A stretch of DNA of 64,000 nt from Burkholderiales bacterium Ga0077544 (GCA_001464355.1 LNEU01000033.1:1-64000); one strand, 5' to 3'. Shown: positions 55,079 through 64,000, counted from the stretch's first letter. Program-made: numbers and translations. The notes: generated by a model from the letters alone, not told the origin.

Positions 55079-57073
55079 TCATTCAGAAGCGAGCGCGACG
55101 ACAGGATCGAGGGCTGCTGCTTTTTTCGCCGGCATATAGCCGAAGATCAATCCAGTCGCTACCGAGCACGCGAACGCGCCGACTATCGCCGTTACGGAAA
55201 AAATCACAGGTACTTTCGACAGCAGTAAGATGCCGCCTATCGTCAAGCCGCTGACGACACCGATCACGCCACCGACCAGTGACACCAAAACCGCTTCGGT
55301 CAAAAACTGCCGCATGATGTCGCGCTGACGTGCACCGGTCGCCATGCGTATACCAATTTCACGCGTGCGTTCACGCACTGTCATCAACATCACATTCATC
55401 ACGCCTATGCCGCCGACTACCAGCGACACGGCGGCGATCAAACCCAGCATCATCTTCATCGCATTGCTGGTTTGCGCCGCTGCCTGCAACTTGGCGGCCG
55501 CATTTCCGATACGAAAATCATCACTACCACGGCGGGCGATCAAGAGCTTTTTCATTTCGGCCTCGGCTGCTTGCACTTGCTCTTCAGACGCCGCTTCGAC
55601 CACCGTGTAATCCGGTTCGGCGCGCGCATCATAGACGCGCATACGGCCGGATTGATACGGGATGAACACCATCTCGTCATAATTCTGCGACCCAGAATCG
55701 GCACCGCGTTCTGCCATCACGCCTATCACTTCAAACGGTGCATCGACGATCAAAATCTGCTTGCCGATAGGGTTGCTGCCATCCGGGAAAAAATTCTCTT
55801 TGAACTTGTGCCCGATCACGACCACAGGTGCGATATCTCTATCTTCGGCTGCTGTGAAGAAGCGTCCTTGCGCAACACGCCAGCGGTGCACCAGCGGCAT
55901 CGCATTCGAACTGGCGAATGCATAGACCTGGCGATCGACATTGCCGTAACGCACAGTCACCGGATCGCCGATGATAGGCATGACGTGACCGATTTCCGGA
56001 AGAGCCGCAACTGCATCCAGATCTTCTATCGTCAAACGACCCGGCGGACCGCCGTTGGATGGATGACCACTGCCGAGATACATGATGGTCGTGCCGAGCG
56101 ACCCCATCTCATCGATCACGCGCTGCTTGGCGCCCTCGCCGACCGCCAGCATCACAATCACCGATGCAACGCCAATGACGATGCCAAGCAAAGTCAGACT
56201 GGTGCGCGTGCGATTCATTTTCATGCCGCGCCATGCAGTGCGTGCGGCTTCGCGCAAATCATCCCAAAACGACGCGCCTGCATCGCGGCCAGCTTGCGCC
56301 ATATCGGGTGCGGGCAAAGCCTGCTTGACAGCAGACACGCCGGAATCGGCGATGATCTGACCATCGTGTATCTCGATCACGCGACGCGCCTGTTCGGCGA
56401 CATCGCGATCATGCGTAATCAAAATAATGGTGTGACCGGCATCGGCCAGTTCATTCAGCAACAGCATCACTTCAGCACCGCTCTTGCTGTCCAGCGCGCC
56501 TGTCGGTTCATCGGCAAGGATGATGCGACCGCCATTCATCAACGCACGCGCAATCGATACGCGTTGCTGCTGCCCGCCGGATAATTGCGTAGGTCTATTG
56601 TCCAGCTTGTCGGCCATGCCGAGTCGCGTCAGCAAGGCGGCGGCGCGTTCGGCGCGCGCCTCTTCCCGCATGCCGGCATAAATTGCGGGGACCTCAACGT
56701 TCTCGCGCGCAGATTCGGTCGCGATCAGGTGATAGCCCTGGAACACGAAACCGAATGCCTCGCGCCGCAACCATGCCAACTCATCACCATCCAGCGTGGC
56801 GACATCACGCCCACTAAATGAATAAGTGCCGGAGCTTGGTCGGTCCAGACAGCCGAGCAAATGCATCAGCGTCGATTTGCCGGAACCGGATGCGCCGACG
56901 ATGGCGACAAATTCGCCCGCATGAATATTCAGCGTAATGCCATGCAGTACTTCGACCGCAGGTGCACCATCGATATTGCCGCCGTACTGCTTGCGGATTT
57001 CGCGCAGTGCGATCAGTGGTGGCGCATCGCCTACTGTCCTGTCCAATTCGCTTGAGTAAATACTGCCTACCAC
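55079..57073 (-). CDS. macB: MacB-type ABC exporter (ATPase fused to permease)
   Basis: Residues ~20-240 are an ABC ATPase: Walker A VGASGSGKST, signature LSGGQQQRVSIARAL, Walker B IILADEPTGALDSKSG, H-loop LITHD. Then one membrane segment (~295-315), a large periplasmic MacB_PCD domain, and three segments in the C-terminal FtsX domain (ending ALDPVVALASE). 664 residues is normal for MacB. It overlaps the macA stop by seven bases. Mechanotransmission exporters export macrolides, enterotoxins or siderophores, for example PvdT; the substrate is inferred only from the iron-related neighbours. Confidence 0.95.
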   Translation of the reverse strand: MVGSIYSSELDRTVGDAPPLIALREIRKQYGGNIDGAPAVEVLHGITLNIHAGEFVAIVGASGSGKSTLMHLLGCLDRPSSGTYSFSGRDVATLDGDELAWLRREAFGFVFQGYHLIATESARENVEVPAIYAGMREEARAERAAALLTRLGMADKLDNRPTQLSGGQQQRVSIARALMNGGRIILADEPTGALDSKSGAEVMLLLNELADAGHTIILITHDRDVAEQARRVIEIHDGQIIADSGVSAVKQALPAPDMAQAGRDAGASFWDDLREAARTAWRGMKMNRTRTSLTLLGIVIGVASVIVMLAVGEGAKQRVIDEMGSLGTTIMYLGSGHPSNGGPPGRLTIEDLDAVAALPEIGHVMPIIGDPVTVRYGNVDRQVYAFASSNAMPLVHRWRVAQGRFFTAAEDRDIAPVVVIGHKFKENFFPDGSNPIGKQILIVDAPFEVIGVMAERGADSGSQNYDEMVFIPYQSGRMRVYDARAEPDYTVVEAASEEQVQAAEAEMKKLLIARRGSDDFRIGNAAAKLQAAAQTSNAMKMMLGLIAAVSLVVGGIGVMNVMLMTVRERTREIGIRMATGARQRDIMRQFLTEAVLVSLVGGVIGVVSGLTIGGILLLSKVPVIFSVTAIVGAFACSVATGLIFGYMPAKKAAALDPVVALASE

Positions 57074-58269
57074 TTGAACCTCGACGTCCCTGCCTTGCTT
57101 ACAGCTTCGCCGGTAATCAGTTGCTCACCTTCTTTCAAACCTTCGACTACTTGCACCGCGAGTCTGTCTTGCACACCAGCGCGCACGTCACGCTCTTGTA
57201 CTTTGTCATGTGCGTCGAGCACGCGCGCCTTGTACATATTCGGTTTTTGATCGACTGGTTGCAACGCACCCAAAGGTGCAATCAACACATCGCGCGCAGA
57301 TGCGGTGATGAATGAAACCTGTGCCGTCATTTGCGGCAACAGTTCTGCATCCTTGTTATCTACATCGAACAACACCGTGTATTGCACGACTTTGCTGGCA
57401 GCTGGTTGACCTGCCGCCGCCTGTCCTGCGGCGGCCACTGGCGGTGCCGGCAAGACTTGCCGCACCTTGCCGTTCCAGCGACGTCGATCACCTGCCAGTG
57501 TCGAGAAGTACGCCGCCTGACCAGCTTTGACGCGACGAATATCCGCTTCGGAAACCGTGGTCCACACTGTCATTTCAGAAAGATCGGCGATGCGCATCAG
57601 GGTTGGTGTTTGATATGTCGCGTTCAGCGTTTGACCTTCTTTTGCATCGATGCCGGTAACAGTACCAGCCATAGGCGCAAAGATGCGCGCGTAACCGAGA
57701 CGCGCCTCATCCGCTTTCAAACTCGATTGCGTTTGCACGATGCGCGCCTTGAGTTGTTCGATACGTGCAGCTGCGGATGCCAGATTGGCTTCAGCCGTTT
57801 GCACGTCTTCCAGACGCGTAGACTCATCACGATTCATCTGCTGCTGACGTTCGTGCTGCTGTTGCGCGAGTTTATGCTGCGCGCGCTGCTCATCGAGTTG
57901 CGCACGCAAATCCATTTGCTGCGCGCGCCCCGCTTCTACCGTCGCCTGAAATACGCTGGCATCGATCTCCACCAGCAACTGGCCTTTTTTGACGACATCG
58001 CCGGGTTGTACATGTATGCGCGTGATCTGGCCGGATACCTGGGCACCTACCTCGACCGAAGTCACCGGTTGCAAAGTGCCTATCGCGGTGACTGTCGCTT
58101 CGATATTGCCGCGCGCGACAGGCGCCGTTTCAAACTGCGCATCATTGCTGTTGCCCGACCATACTGCGGCGACTGCGACGAGACTCAGCAGTGCTACAGC
58201 ACCGACCATCTTTTGTTTGCCTGAAAATTTCTTACTGGTGAATTTTTTTTGCGTCATTACTTTCGCCAT
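57067..58269 (-). CDS. macA: MacA-type periplasmic adaptor
   Basis: One N-terminal membrane anchor (MVGAVALLSLVAVAAVWSG), a biotinyl-lipoyl-like strand (IGTLQPVTSVEVGAQVSGQITRIHVQPGDVVKKGQLLVEID), a long coiled coil (DLRAQLDEQRAQHKLAQQQHERQQQMN ... IEQLKARIVQTQSSLKADEARLGYARI) and a beta-barrel part. It links MacB to the outer-membrane channel. The ATG overlaps the preceding stop as TGATG, so it is coupled to the upstream periplasmic protein. Another ATG five codons in (MTQKKF) could be used. Confidence 0.94.
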   Translation of the reverse strand: MAKVMTQKKFTSKKFSGKQKMVGAVALLSLVAVAAVWSGNSNDAQFETAPVARGNIEATVTAIGTLQPVTSVEVGAQVSGQITRIHVQPGDVVKKGQLLVEIDASVFQATVEAGRAQQMDLRAQLDEQRAQHKLAQQQHERQQQMNRDESTRLEDVQTAEANLASAAARIEQLKARIVQTQSSLKADEARLGYARIFAPMAGTVTGIDAKEGQTLNATYQTPTLMRIADLSEMTVWTTVSEADIRRVKAGQAAYFSTLAGDRRRWNGKVRQVLPAPPVAAAGQAAAGQPAASKVVQYTVLFDVDNKDAELLPQMTAQVSFITASARDVLIAPLGALQPVDQKPNMYKARVLDAHDKVQERDVRAGVQDRLAVQVVEGLKEGEQLITGEAVSKAGTSRFKW

Positions 58270-58898
58270 CAGTTCTTGACCTCGAAGGTCAGGGTTGCGG
58301 TGTGTCGTACGTCTTCATATTTTTTGCCATCGATAGTGACCGAGCCATTGATGCGCGCAGTGACTTCCAGCAAATAGCGGCCCGGGAAAGGCGTCACCAA
58401 AGTAACCGTGCCGTCCTTGGCTGGTTTCAATACCCGATGCCAGCCTTCGGAGGTATCGACATTGACTTGCGATGCTGCGACGGCATTTCCCTTCCACACC
58501 AGCTTGAAGGTATTGCCATTGGCTTCTGTCGGTACCAGTTCCAGATCGTTGACCGCCTTGATTTCGCTGCGGCCGTTCTTGGCCTGGTAATAATTCAGTA
58601 CGCCTTTTTCACCGACGCGGCTGGCAACCAAACGCACATCGCCGTTGACTGCAGATCCAATCACCAAACGTTCACTTTCTGTCGCCAGCGGCAAATCCTT
58701 GCCATCGACCAGATATGCACGCGGCGCGATGATCGCTGTCGGTGCCAGACGTGTGCCATCCGATTCCCCGATATAAGCGCTTGTCGCACCGGTCACCTCG
58801 CGTTCCAGCCAGACATATTCTGCGTGTGCAGAAAACGAAACCACCAACATCGTAATGCCGACCACCGACAGGAATGATTTTGCTAAAGAGATGCGCAT
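58269..58898 (-). CDS. Secreted DUF4198-like periplasmic protein (copy B)
   Basis: 209 residues with a signal peptide (SFLSVVGITMLVVSFSAHA) and a mature part starting EYVWLEREVTGATSAYIGESDGTRLAPTAII. It shares with the upstream gene the pattern VWxERxxTGxxxxYxGxxxG and the segment ELVPTEANGNTFKLVWKGN / ELIPVKANGNVFTLTFKGQ, so the two are paralogues. DUF4198 proteins are periplasmic and often linked to metal uptake and TonB receptors. I start at MRISLAK; the track frame is too long. Translationally coupled to macA. Confidence 0.75.
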   Translation of the reverse strand: MRISLAKSFLSVVGITMLVVSFSAHAEYVWLEREVTGATSAYIGESDGTRLAPTAIIAPRAYLVDGKDLPLATESERLVIGSAVNGDVRLVASRVGEKGVLNYYQAKNGRSEIKAVNDLELVPTEANGNTFKLVWKGNAVAASQVNVDTSEGWHRVLKPAKDGTVTLVTPFPGRYLLEVTARINGSVTIDGKKYEDVRHTATLTFEVKN

Positions 58899-59061
58899 AT
58901 AGTTTCTAAAATCTGAAAGGTTAATGATGGACATGCCTGTGGCTAGATTGCCAAGAAATTGCCCGCCAAAAATTGAAAGGGCGACGTTGCACATCCGATG
59001 CAAAGCCGCCATTTAGCGATAGTGCTGCGAACAAATCGCAGCACTATCTAATCGCTTGAAT

Positions 59062-59706
59062 TTATTTCGCGACGAAGCTCAAGGTCGTGGTGTACGACAG
59101 CTTCTGCACTTTTTCACCAGCGATTTCATAGTCGCCTTTTACTTCATGGCTGCTCATCAGGATGTAGCGGCCTTTTTCCTTGCCTGATATTTCAATGCGG
59201 CCATCCTTGTCGGTCTTGAAGCCTTTGGTCCATTGCTCCGGATTGACAACGGTCACTTTTTTGTCCGCTACAGGCTGCCCCTTGAAGGTCAATGTAAAGA
59301 CATTGCCATTGGCCTTTACCGGGATCAGTTCATAGTCCAGCACGCCGGTGGTTTCGCTACGACCTGCACGCGAATTGAAGACAGCAGCCTGCAACTGGCC
59401 ATCCTTGTTTTTCCATGGCTTCCAGACTTGATCATTGATCAGGCGCACGTCACCGGCACCTGTTACGTCCGCTTCCAGGTAGTCATGCTTGACTGCCACT
59501 TTGGCCAACTGCTTGGCATCCTTGCCAAATACCTTGGTAGTGGCAGCCAGCTTGGCCACATCATCGCCATGATCGCGGTCGCCATCGACATCGCCGACAT
59601 ACACTTTTGCCGGACCGGTCGCATCGCGTTCCACCCAGACCTGATGTGCGCTGGCGCCCAGTGCGAAGGTAGAGAGCAGCAGGGTGGCGAGTGATTTCTT
59701 GATCAT
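59062..59706 (-). CDS. Secreted DUF4198-like periplasmic protein (copy A)
   Basis: 214 residues, signal peptide MIKKSLATLLLSTFALGASA, mature start HQVWVERDATGPAKVYVGDVDGDRDHGDDVAKL, where the His/Asp-rich loop could bind metal. The C-terminal half is beta-rich (GRIEISGKEKGRYILMSSHEVKGDYEI). About 200 bases separate it from the TonB-dependent receptor, with a terminator between, so it probably begins the second operon: A, B, macA, macB, OMF. Function is unknown. Confidence 0.75.
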   Translation of the reverse strand: MIKKSLATLLLSTFALGASAHQVWVERDATGPAKVYVGDVDGDRDHGDDVAKLAATTKVFGKDAKQLAKVAVKHDYLEADVTGAGDVRLINDQVWKPWKNKDGQLQAAVFNSRAGRSETTGVLDYELIPVKANGNVFTLTFKGQPVADKKVTVVNPEQWTKGFKTDKDGRIEISGKEKGRYILMSSHEVKGDYEIAGEKVQKLSYTTTLSFVAK

Positions 59707-59839
59707 GGAATTTCCTTTATTTGAATGAAAATGAATGCGTAAAACAAAACCATCTGAAGCAGCGCAAACAGCAACGCAGAATCCTAGCCGGACATATGCG
59801 TTTTTTGCCGTCTCTACTATCTATGACCGGCGAGAATGA

Positions 59840-59882
59840 AAAAAGGGCCATTTCATTTGAAATGCGACATTGAAACGGCCCT
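59840..59882 (-). terminator. Terminator after the TonB-dependent receptor gene
   Basis: An outer stem GGGCC/GGCCC encloses a second hairpin of ATTTCA/TGAAAT type; on the minus strand the sequence ends in a T-run. Lies about 28 bases after the receptor stop codon, so the receptor and the next operon are transcriptionally separable. Confidence 0.7.
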
Positions 59883-59909
59883 ATTCAGGCTGCCGGTACA
59901 GACCTGAAT

Positions 59910-62345
59910 TTAAAAACGCATGTCGAGTCCGACGCGCACATTGCGCGGAGCGCCATAGTAGGAATTGCCGGTCGTCGTGTAGTAATACTTGTCAAACGCG
60001 TTATACAAATTGACCGACAAGGACAGTTGCTTGCTGAACTCGTAACGCGCCATCAAATCCACTATCGAATAGGCACTTTGGGTGAAGCGCGCCTTGGCCG
60101 GGCCCATGCCATCTGTGTAAATCTCGTTTTGCCAGCGCACGCCACCACCGACAGTCAAGCCATTGCCGATACTGGCAATGCGATAGGTACTGAACAGCTT
60201 GAAGGTATTTTGCGGAATGTTGGTCACAAGACGTTTCTTTGCCGGCCCGGTGGTAATGCCGCGCGAGAAGCCTGCTGACGCCTGCCAGTTGCGCGCCAGT
60301 TCTCCGCCCATTTCCAGTTCCACGCCGCGCGTGCTGGTACCCGACACCGCGTCATAGGCCTGCGTACCGTCAGGCGCAAATACGCCCGGCAGCGATACGC
60401 CCATATTGTCCTGCTTGATCTTGTAGACCGATGCAGACAGATTCATGCGCTTGTCGAAAAATTCGGCCTTGGTACCGACTTCAAAACTGTTGCCGAGCAG
60501 GGGATCGATGAAATCGCCGTTGACCTTCTTGAGACTCTGCGGCTTGAAGATATCGGTATAACTTGCGTAAGCAGTCCAATTGTCGTTGAAGTCATACAGC
60601 ACACCCGCGTAAGGCGTAAGGCGATTGTTCTCGGAACGGGCCAGCGTGCCGGTCTTGGTACGCGACCAGCTGGTTACACGCGAACCGAGGATGATGGACA
60701 AGGCATCAGTGGGCTTGAAGCGCGCAGTGGTATAGGCGCTATCGGTTTTTTCTATGTCGCGGTAAGCGCTGGCGACGGGAAGCGCCGGTCGGGCTGGCGA
60801 TACGCCATCCCAGGTATAGATATTCGGCACATTCAAGATATTCCATCCGCCATAAGCGGGCGAGTCGACATTGGTCCGCGCCAGCGTGGCGCCTACCACC
60901 AGATCATGCTTGCGCCCGAATAGATGGAACGGGCCGTTGGCGAATACGTCCAGACTGTTTTGCGTCGGATTGCCTACCCAGCGACTGCCGTACAAAAGAA
61001 CCCCGGCACCCGTAGCACGCACCGGGTTACCGCCGGTTGCGTAGCCAAGCAACTCATCGTAATCGACCTTGTTTTGCGCCAATGTTCCCTTGATGCGCCA
61101 TTCATTGTCGAACTGGTGTTCCAGCGAAGCGAAGATTGATTGATTGTGACGTTTTGAATAGGCCCATTCTGCCGCTGCCGAATCCGATCTATCCCAGATC
61201 ATGCGCGCACCATCGCTGTCGTAGGCCGGCAATGCACCGCGCGCATGTCCGGTTGCGTCATGATTCTGCAAGGTGACGCCGAAGGTGGCGAGGGTTGAGC
61301 GAGACAGGTCAGCTTCGACTATGCCGTACAGGACTTCCTTTTTTTCGTGCAGGCGATCGAGGTAGGAATCATTTTCCTGATACGCGGCGACCACGCGTCC
61401 GCGCAGGGAGCCGGATTCATTCAGCGGCGTGGAGATATCTGCTTCTGCCCGATAGTAATTCCACGAACCGGCTTCCACTTTGGCCGAAGCCTGGAACTGC
61501 CGGGTCGGAAGCTTGCGCATCAGGTTGATGGTCGCGCTGGGCGTGCCAACCCCATTCATCAGACCGGTTGCACCGCGCACCACTTCCACCCTGTCATACA
61601 GCGCCATATCATTGGTCTGGAAGACCGAGGCGTAGCCTGAGAAGACCTGTCCTACGCCATCCACCTGATAGTTTTCCACCGCAAATCCGCGTGAATAGAT
61701 GGTGCTGGAATCCGAGCCCATATTCCCGCCTTGCGACATGGTCAAGCCGGGGGTTTGCGCCACGATGTCTTGCAACTGGGTCAAACCCTGGTCATCCATG
61801 CGCTGACGCGTAATCACGCTCACCGATTGCGGCGTTTCGCGTATCGAGAGATTCATCCTGGTCGCAGTGCTGGCACTCCCTGTCGTGTAGGAGCCGCTAT
61901 TCTCGGTGGTTGCACCAAGTCCGGCAGCCGTCACCAATACCTCAGGCAATACCGAGCTTTCGCGCGGCGCATCAGCTGATTTTTTAACCAGCGTATAACT
62001 GCCATCGACGCGCGCCACGATATCCAGGCCGCTGCCTGCCAGCAGTCTTGCGACCGCTTCACGAGCCGAGTAACTGCCTGACAACGCGGAACTGACCAGC
62101 CCTTCCGTCAACGCGGGCTCAAAAGACAAGGCAATACCGGCTTGCGCTGCAAAACTGGACAAATTGCGACCGAGCGGACCGGCAGCGATGTTGTAGGACT
62201 TGGCGGCGACTGCATCCAGCGTATTGGCCGCAGCGTGGACGTTGATGCTGGTAACGGCAGCACCGACCAACATCATGCTCAGCAGTGCAATGCGGACGGC
62301 TTGGTTCAAAGGGCGCTCAACACAGCGCGGACGTGCGGATGACAT
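59910..62345 (-). CDS. TonB-dependent siderophore receptor with N-terminal signalling (STN) domain
   Basis: 811 residues. After a signal peptide comes the STN domain (~45-115: YNIAAGPLGRNLSSFAAQAGIALSFEPALTEGLVSSALSG), which in FecA/FpvA-type receptors contacts the anti-sigma factor. The plug begins ~145 (RMNLSIRETPQSVSVITRQRMDDQGLTQLQDIVAQTPGLTM) and the barrel ends with an aromatic residue (RVGLDMRF). The plug motifs are those of FhuE/FpvA-like ferric-siderophore receptors. With fecR and fecI upstream it forms a typical cell-surface signalling triad. The siderophore is not identifiable by eye. Confidence 0.94.
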   Translation of the reverse strand: MSSARPRCVERPLNQAVRIALLSMMLVGAAVTSINVHAAANTLDAVAAKSYNIAAGPLGRNLSSFAAQAGIALSFEPALTEGLVSSALSGSYSAREAVARLLAGSGLDIVARVDGSYTLVKKSADAPRESSVLPEVLVTAAGLGATTENSGSYTTGSASTATRMNLSIRETPQSVSVITRQRMDDQGLTQLQDIVAQTPGLTMSQGGNMGSDSSTIYSRGFAVENYQVDGVGQVFSGYASVFQTNDMALYDRVEVVRGATGLMNGVGTPSATINLMRKLPTRQFQASAKVEAGSWNYYRAEADISTPLNESGSLRGRVVAAYQENDSYLDRLHEKKEVLYGIVEADLSRSTLATFGVTLQNHDATGHARGALPAYDSDGARMIWDRSDSAAAEWAYSKRHNQSIFASLEHQFDNEWRIKGTLAQNKVDYDELLGYATGGNPVRATGAGVLLYGSRWVGNPTQNSLDVFANGPFHLFGRKHDLVVGATLARTNVDSPAYGGWNILNVPNIYTWDGVSPARPALPVASAYRDIEKTDSAYTTARFKPTDALSIILGSRVTSWSRTKTGTLARSENNRLTPYAGVLYDFNDNWTAYASYTDIFKPQSLKKVNGDFIDPLLGNSFEVGTKAEFFDKRMNLSASVYKIKQDNMGVSLPGVFAPDGTQAYDAVSGTSTRGVELEMGGELARNWQASAGFSRGITTGPAKKRLVTNIPQNTFKLFSTYRIASIGNGLTVGGGVRWQNEIYTDGMGPAKARFTQSAYSIVDLMARYEFSKQLSLSVNLYNAFDKYYYTTTGNSYYGAPRNVRVGLDMRF

Positions 62346-62455
62346 GGCAGGGTATTCCTTTCGGATGACAAAGTGGTTTCTTCACCCTGCTTGCCAGCCG
62401 AAAGCAAAAAAAGTATCAGCAAATTCGAAAATATTTTTATCCGATGTTATTTCGT

Positions 62456-63421
62456 TCAACGCGGGATCAGCGTGACCCAACGGCCACCCAGTCGTGTCAC
62501 TGCATCAACCGGATAGGTCGATGCCAGCATCGCCAGGGCCTGATCAGTGTCAGCGACCGGGTAGGCACCAGAGATAAGTAAATGCGCTACCGCCGGATCG
62601 ACGCGCACGATGCCACTGCGATAGCGCGATAGCTCAGACGCAAAATCCGCAAGGCGCATCTTGTCTGCCATCAACATGTCCTGCAACCAGGCTATTACTG
62701 CATCGTCGGCTTCGGTTGAAGCGGCGATATCGCGATTTGTAAATGAGGTTTGCTGGCCTGATTGCAGCACGTGTTGCGTTGAACTGGCATTTTTTGGCGT
62801 GATACGTACAGCACCTTCCAGCACCGCAATATGCGTGATGCCGTCTTGCTGACGCACACTAAAGCGCGTCCCTAGCGCCTCCATGTTTCCTTCGATTGAA
62901 TTGATGCTGAAAGGTCTGTGGGTAGCCGCAGTATCGGGTGCGGTCTGTATCAAAATTTCGCCTTCGCGCAATTTGACGGTGCGCTGCCTGTGATCAAAAT
63001 ACACATCGATTGCGGTTGCCGTATTCAGCGCGATGCGCGTACCGTCCGCAAGGGTGATGCTGCGTCGTTCACCAACCGCAGTATGGTGATCGGCAGTCCA
63101 TTCTTTTGCATCAATCAGTCGCCACGTACCCCAGCCGGCAGGAACCACTGCCAGTAAAACTGCAAGTTTGATGACGGCGGCGCGTCTTCCGGTATTCGTT
63201 GGGCGGCGCAAGGTCGGCATTGCCAATTCCGGTGGCAAGCCGCCAAGTTTATTCATCAACAGTTCTGCTCGCACCCATGCGCGCGCATGTTCCGGACTGC
63301 GGTTACGCCAACGCTCGCAAGCGCTGCGAGTATTCTCATTGGATGCGCCTTCATGTAACTGCATCAGCCACTCGGCTGCTTCATCGAGAATCTGCGGATC
63401 GATCGCTATAGTGTGGTTCAT
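62456..63421 (-). CDS. fecR: FecR-family anti-sigma factor / iron sensor
   Basis: 321 residues from MNHTIAIDPQILDEAAEW; the ATG overlaps the fecI stop as ATGA. A cytoplasmic domain (~1-85), one membrane segment (~88-110: AAVIKLAVLLAVVPAGWGTW) and a periplasmic FecR domain (HTAVGERRSITLADGTRIALNTATAIDVYF) are followed by a C-terminal STN-like part (DFASELSRYRSGIVRVDPAVAHLLISGAYPVADTDQALAML). It passes the occupied-receptor signal to FecI. The length is normal. Confidence 0.93.
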   Translation of the reverse strand: MNHTIAIDPQILDEAAEWLMQLHEGASNENTRSACERWRNRSPEHARAWVRAELLMNKLGGLPPELAMPTLRRPTNTGRRAAVIKLAVLLAVVPAGWGTWRLIDAKEWTADHHTAVGERRSITLADGTRIALNTATAIDVYFDHRQRTVKLREGEILIQTAPDTAATHRPFSINSIEGNMEALGTRFSVRQQDGITHIAVLEGAVRITPKNASSTQHVLQSGQQTSFTNRDIAASTEADDAVIAWLQDMLMADKMRLADFASELSRYRSGIVRVDPAVAHLLISGAYPVADTDQALAMLASTYPVDAVTRLGGRWVTLIPR

Positions 63422-63936
63422 GATTGATATTCGATGAAACTCAGGCAATGCAGGAAGGCCTGCTTCATATAGCGCTTGACGCTGATCAGCGACACGTCGA
63501 GCTGTTGCGCGATGGCTTCGTACTTCATGCCTTCGATTTGCGACAGCAGGAATGCATGCTTCACTTTTGTCGGCAATGCGTCCAGCATGCGATCGATCTC
63601 ATGCAAGGTTTCCAGAATGATGTAGCGCTGCTCGACTGATGGTGCTTGCTGCTCAGGCAAGATCGCCAATGCATCCAGATAAGCGCGCTCCAAAGCCTGG
63701 CGCTGATACCAGTTGATCAACAAGCCTTTGGCGACCGTCGTCAGATAGGCGCGCGGCTCCTGCACGGTTGTCACATCGCGCGAGGCGAGGATGCGAGTGA
63801 AGGTATCTTGCGCGAGGTCGGCAGCATCGAAAGTATTGCCCAGCTTTTTACCCAGCCACCCTTGCAACCAACTGTGATGGTCGGCGTATAGCGTGCCGAT
63901 ATCGTGCTGCGTGGAGCTTGTTGCGGAAGCAGACAT
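63418..63936 (-). CDS. fecI: ECF sigma factor, FecI-like
   Basis: 172 residues with sigma region 2 (YADHHSWLQGWLGKKLGNTFDAADLAQDTFTRIL, the FecI-type HSWL and DLAQDTF motifs) and region 4 (LDALPTKVKHAFLLSQIEGMKYEAIAQQLDVSLISVKRYMKQAF, a helix-turn-helix). FecI-like sigma factors transcribe the receptor operon when the receptor is loaded. It sits first in the fecI-fecR-receptor cluster. The window ends 64 bases upstream, so its promoter and any Fur box cannot be fully judged. Confidence 0.94.
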   Translation of the reverse strand: MSASATSSTQHDIGTLYADHHSWLQGWLGKKLGNTFDAADLAQDTFTRILASRDVTTVQEPRAYLTTVAKGLLINWYQRQALERAYLDALAILPEQQAPSVEQRYIILETLHEIDRMLDALPTKVKHAFLLSQIEGMKYEAIAQQLDVSLISVKRYMKQAFLHCLSFIEYQS

Positions 63937-64000
63937 GCGGTACTGCCTTATTTTTCAGCAGCGTGCAACGCACAGCCTGGCTCGTCTGCATTCGTATTCG

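Noticed and set aside
63937-64000. Possible Fur box upstream of fecI (GAATACGAATGC-like sequence)
   Set aside because: Only a partial match is visible and the promoter region is cut by the window edge.

Overview
The window reads as a chromosomal segment of a betaproteobacterium, most likely of the family Oxalobacteraceae (Herminiimonas/Janthinobacterium-like). This is inferred from the tRNA-Tyr/Gly/Thr-tuf order, the MidA-like/FolM-like/folB/ttcA order, the glmU - Lrp regulator - glmS order and the general look of the proteins; no database was searched. Most of the sequence is ordinary, moderately GC-rich chromosome, with a few clearly AT-richer stretches (about 16.4-18.4 kb and, most clearly, 30.3-36.0 kb).

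Layout. 0-0.65 kb: tRNA-Tyr, tRNA-Gly, tRNA-Thr and the 5' end of tuf, read leftward from a near-consensus sigma-70 promoter. 0.7-9.2 kb: a class I glutamine amidotransferase-like hydrolase, an ArsC-family reductase, a receiver-TPR protein, a membrane diguanylate cyclase, a CBS/CorC-type membrane protein, two DUF2905 proteins and a MidA-like methyltransferase. 9.3-16.4 kb: pteridine-type SDR, folB, ttcA, a DUF6279 lipoprotein, glmU, an Lrp/AsnC regulator and glmS. 16.7-24 kb: a Cache-type diguanylate cyclase, an orphan HpxZ-like protein, a MocR regulator divergent from a redox/detoxification cluster (AhpD-like, NmrA-like, GNAT, azoreductase) and a small membrane protein missing from the ORF track. 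24.3-27.3 kb: a three-gene TRAP transporter with a good candidate sigma-54 promoter. 27.8-30.3 kb: a DEAD-box RNA helicase with two DbpA-type RNA-binding domains. 30.5-35.5 kb: one giant AT-rich gene encoding a STAND/NACHT-like NTPase, a long helical region and a PLD-like C-terminus; this is the best candidate for an undescribed, defence-like system.

36-43.6 kb: an orphan histidine kinase, a LysR/SDR pair, a tautomerase, an MFS transporter and a PAS-GGDEF-EAL protein. 43.9-53.7 kb: an OxlT-like antiporter with a possible leader peptide, a SET-domain methyltransferase, a protein with a TonB-like N-terminus, a GFA-family protein, a Na+/H+ antiporter-like protein, gpmA, a chemoreceptor and a DUF2242 lipoprotein. 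53.7-63.9 kb (all leftward): fecI-fecR-TonB-dependent receptor, then two related periplasmic proteins, macA, macB and an outer-membrane factor. The whole resembles an iron/siderophore uptake module joined to a tripartite exporter.

Signalling is a theme: three c-di-GMP enzymes, a chemoreceptor, an orphan kinase and a receiver-TPR protein. A near-identical 14-bp palindrome (CCCAT-N4-ATGGG) occurs in the intergenic DNA upstream of the STAND gene, the GGDEF-EAL gene and the chemoreceptor gene, and may be a shared operator. No CRISPR array, rRNA, insertion sequence, integrase or prophage was seen.
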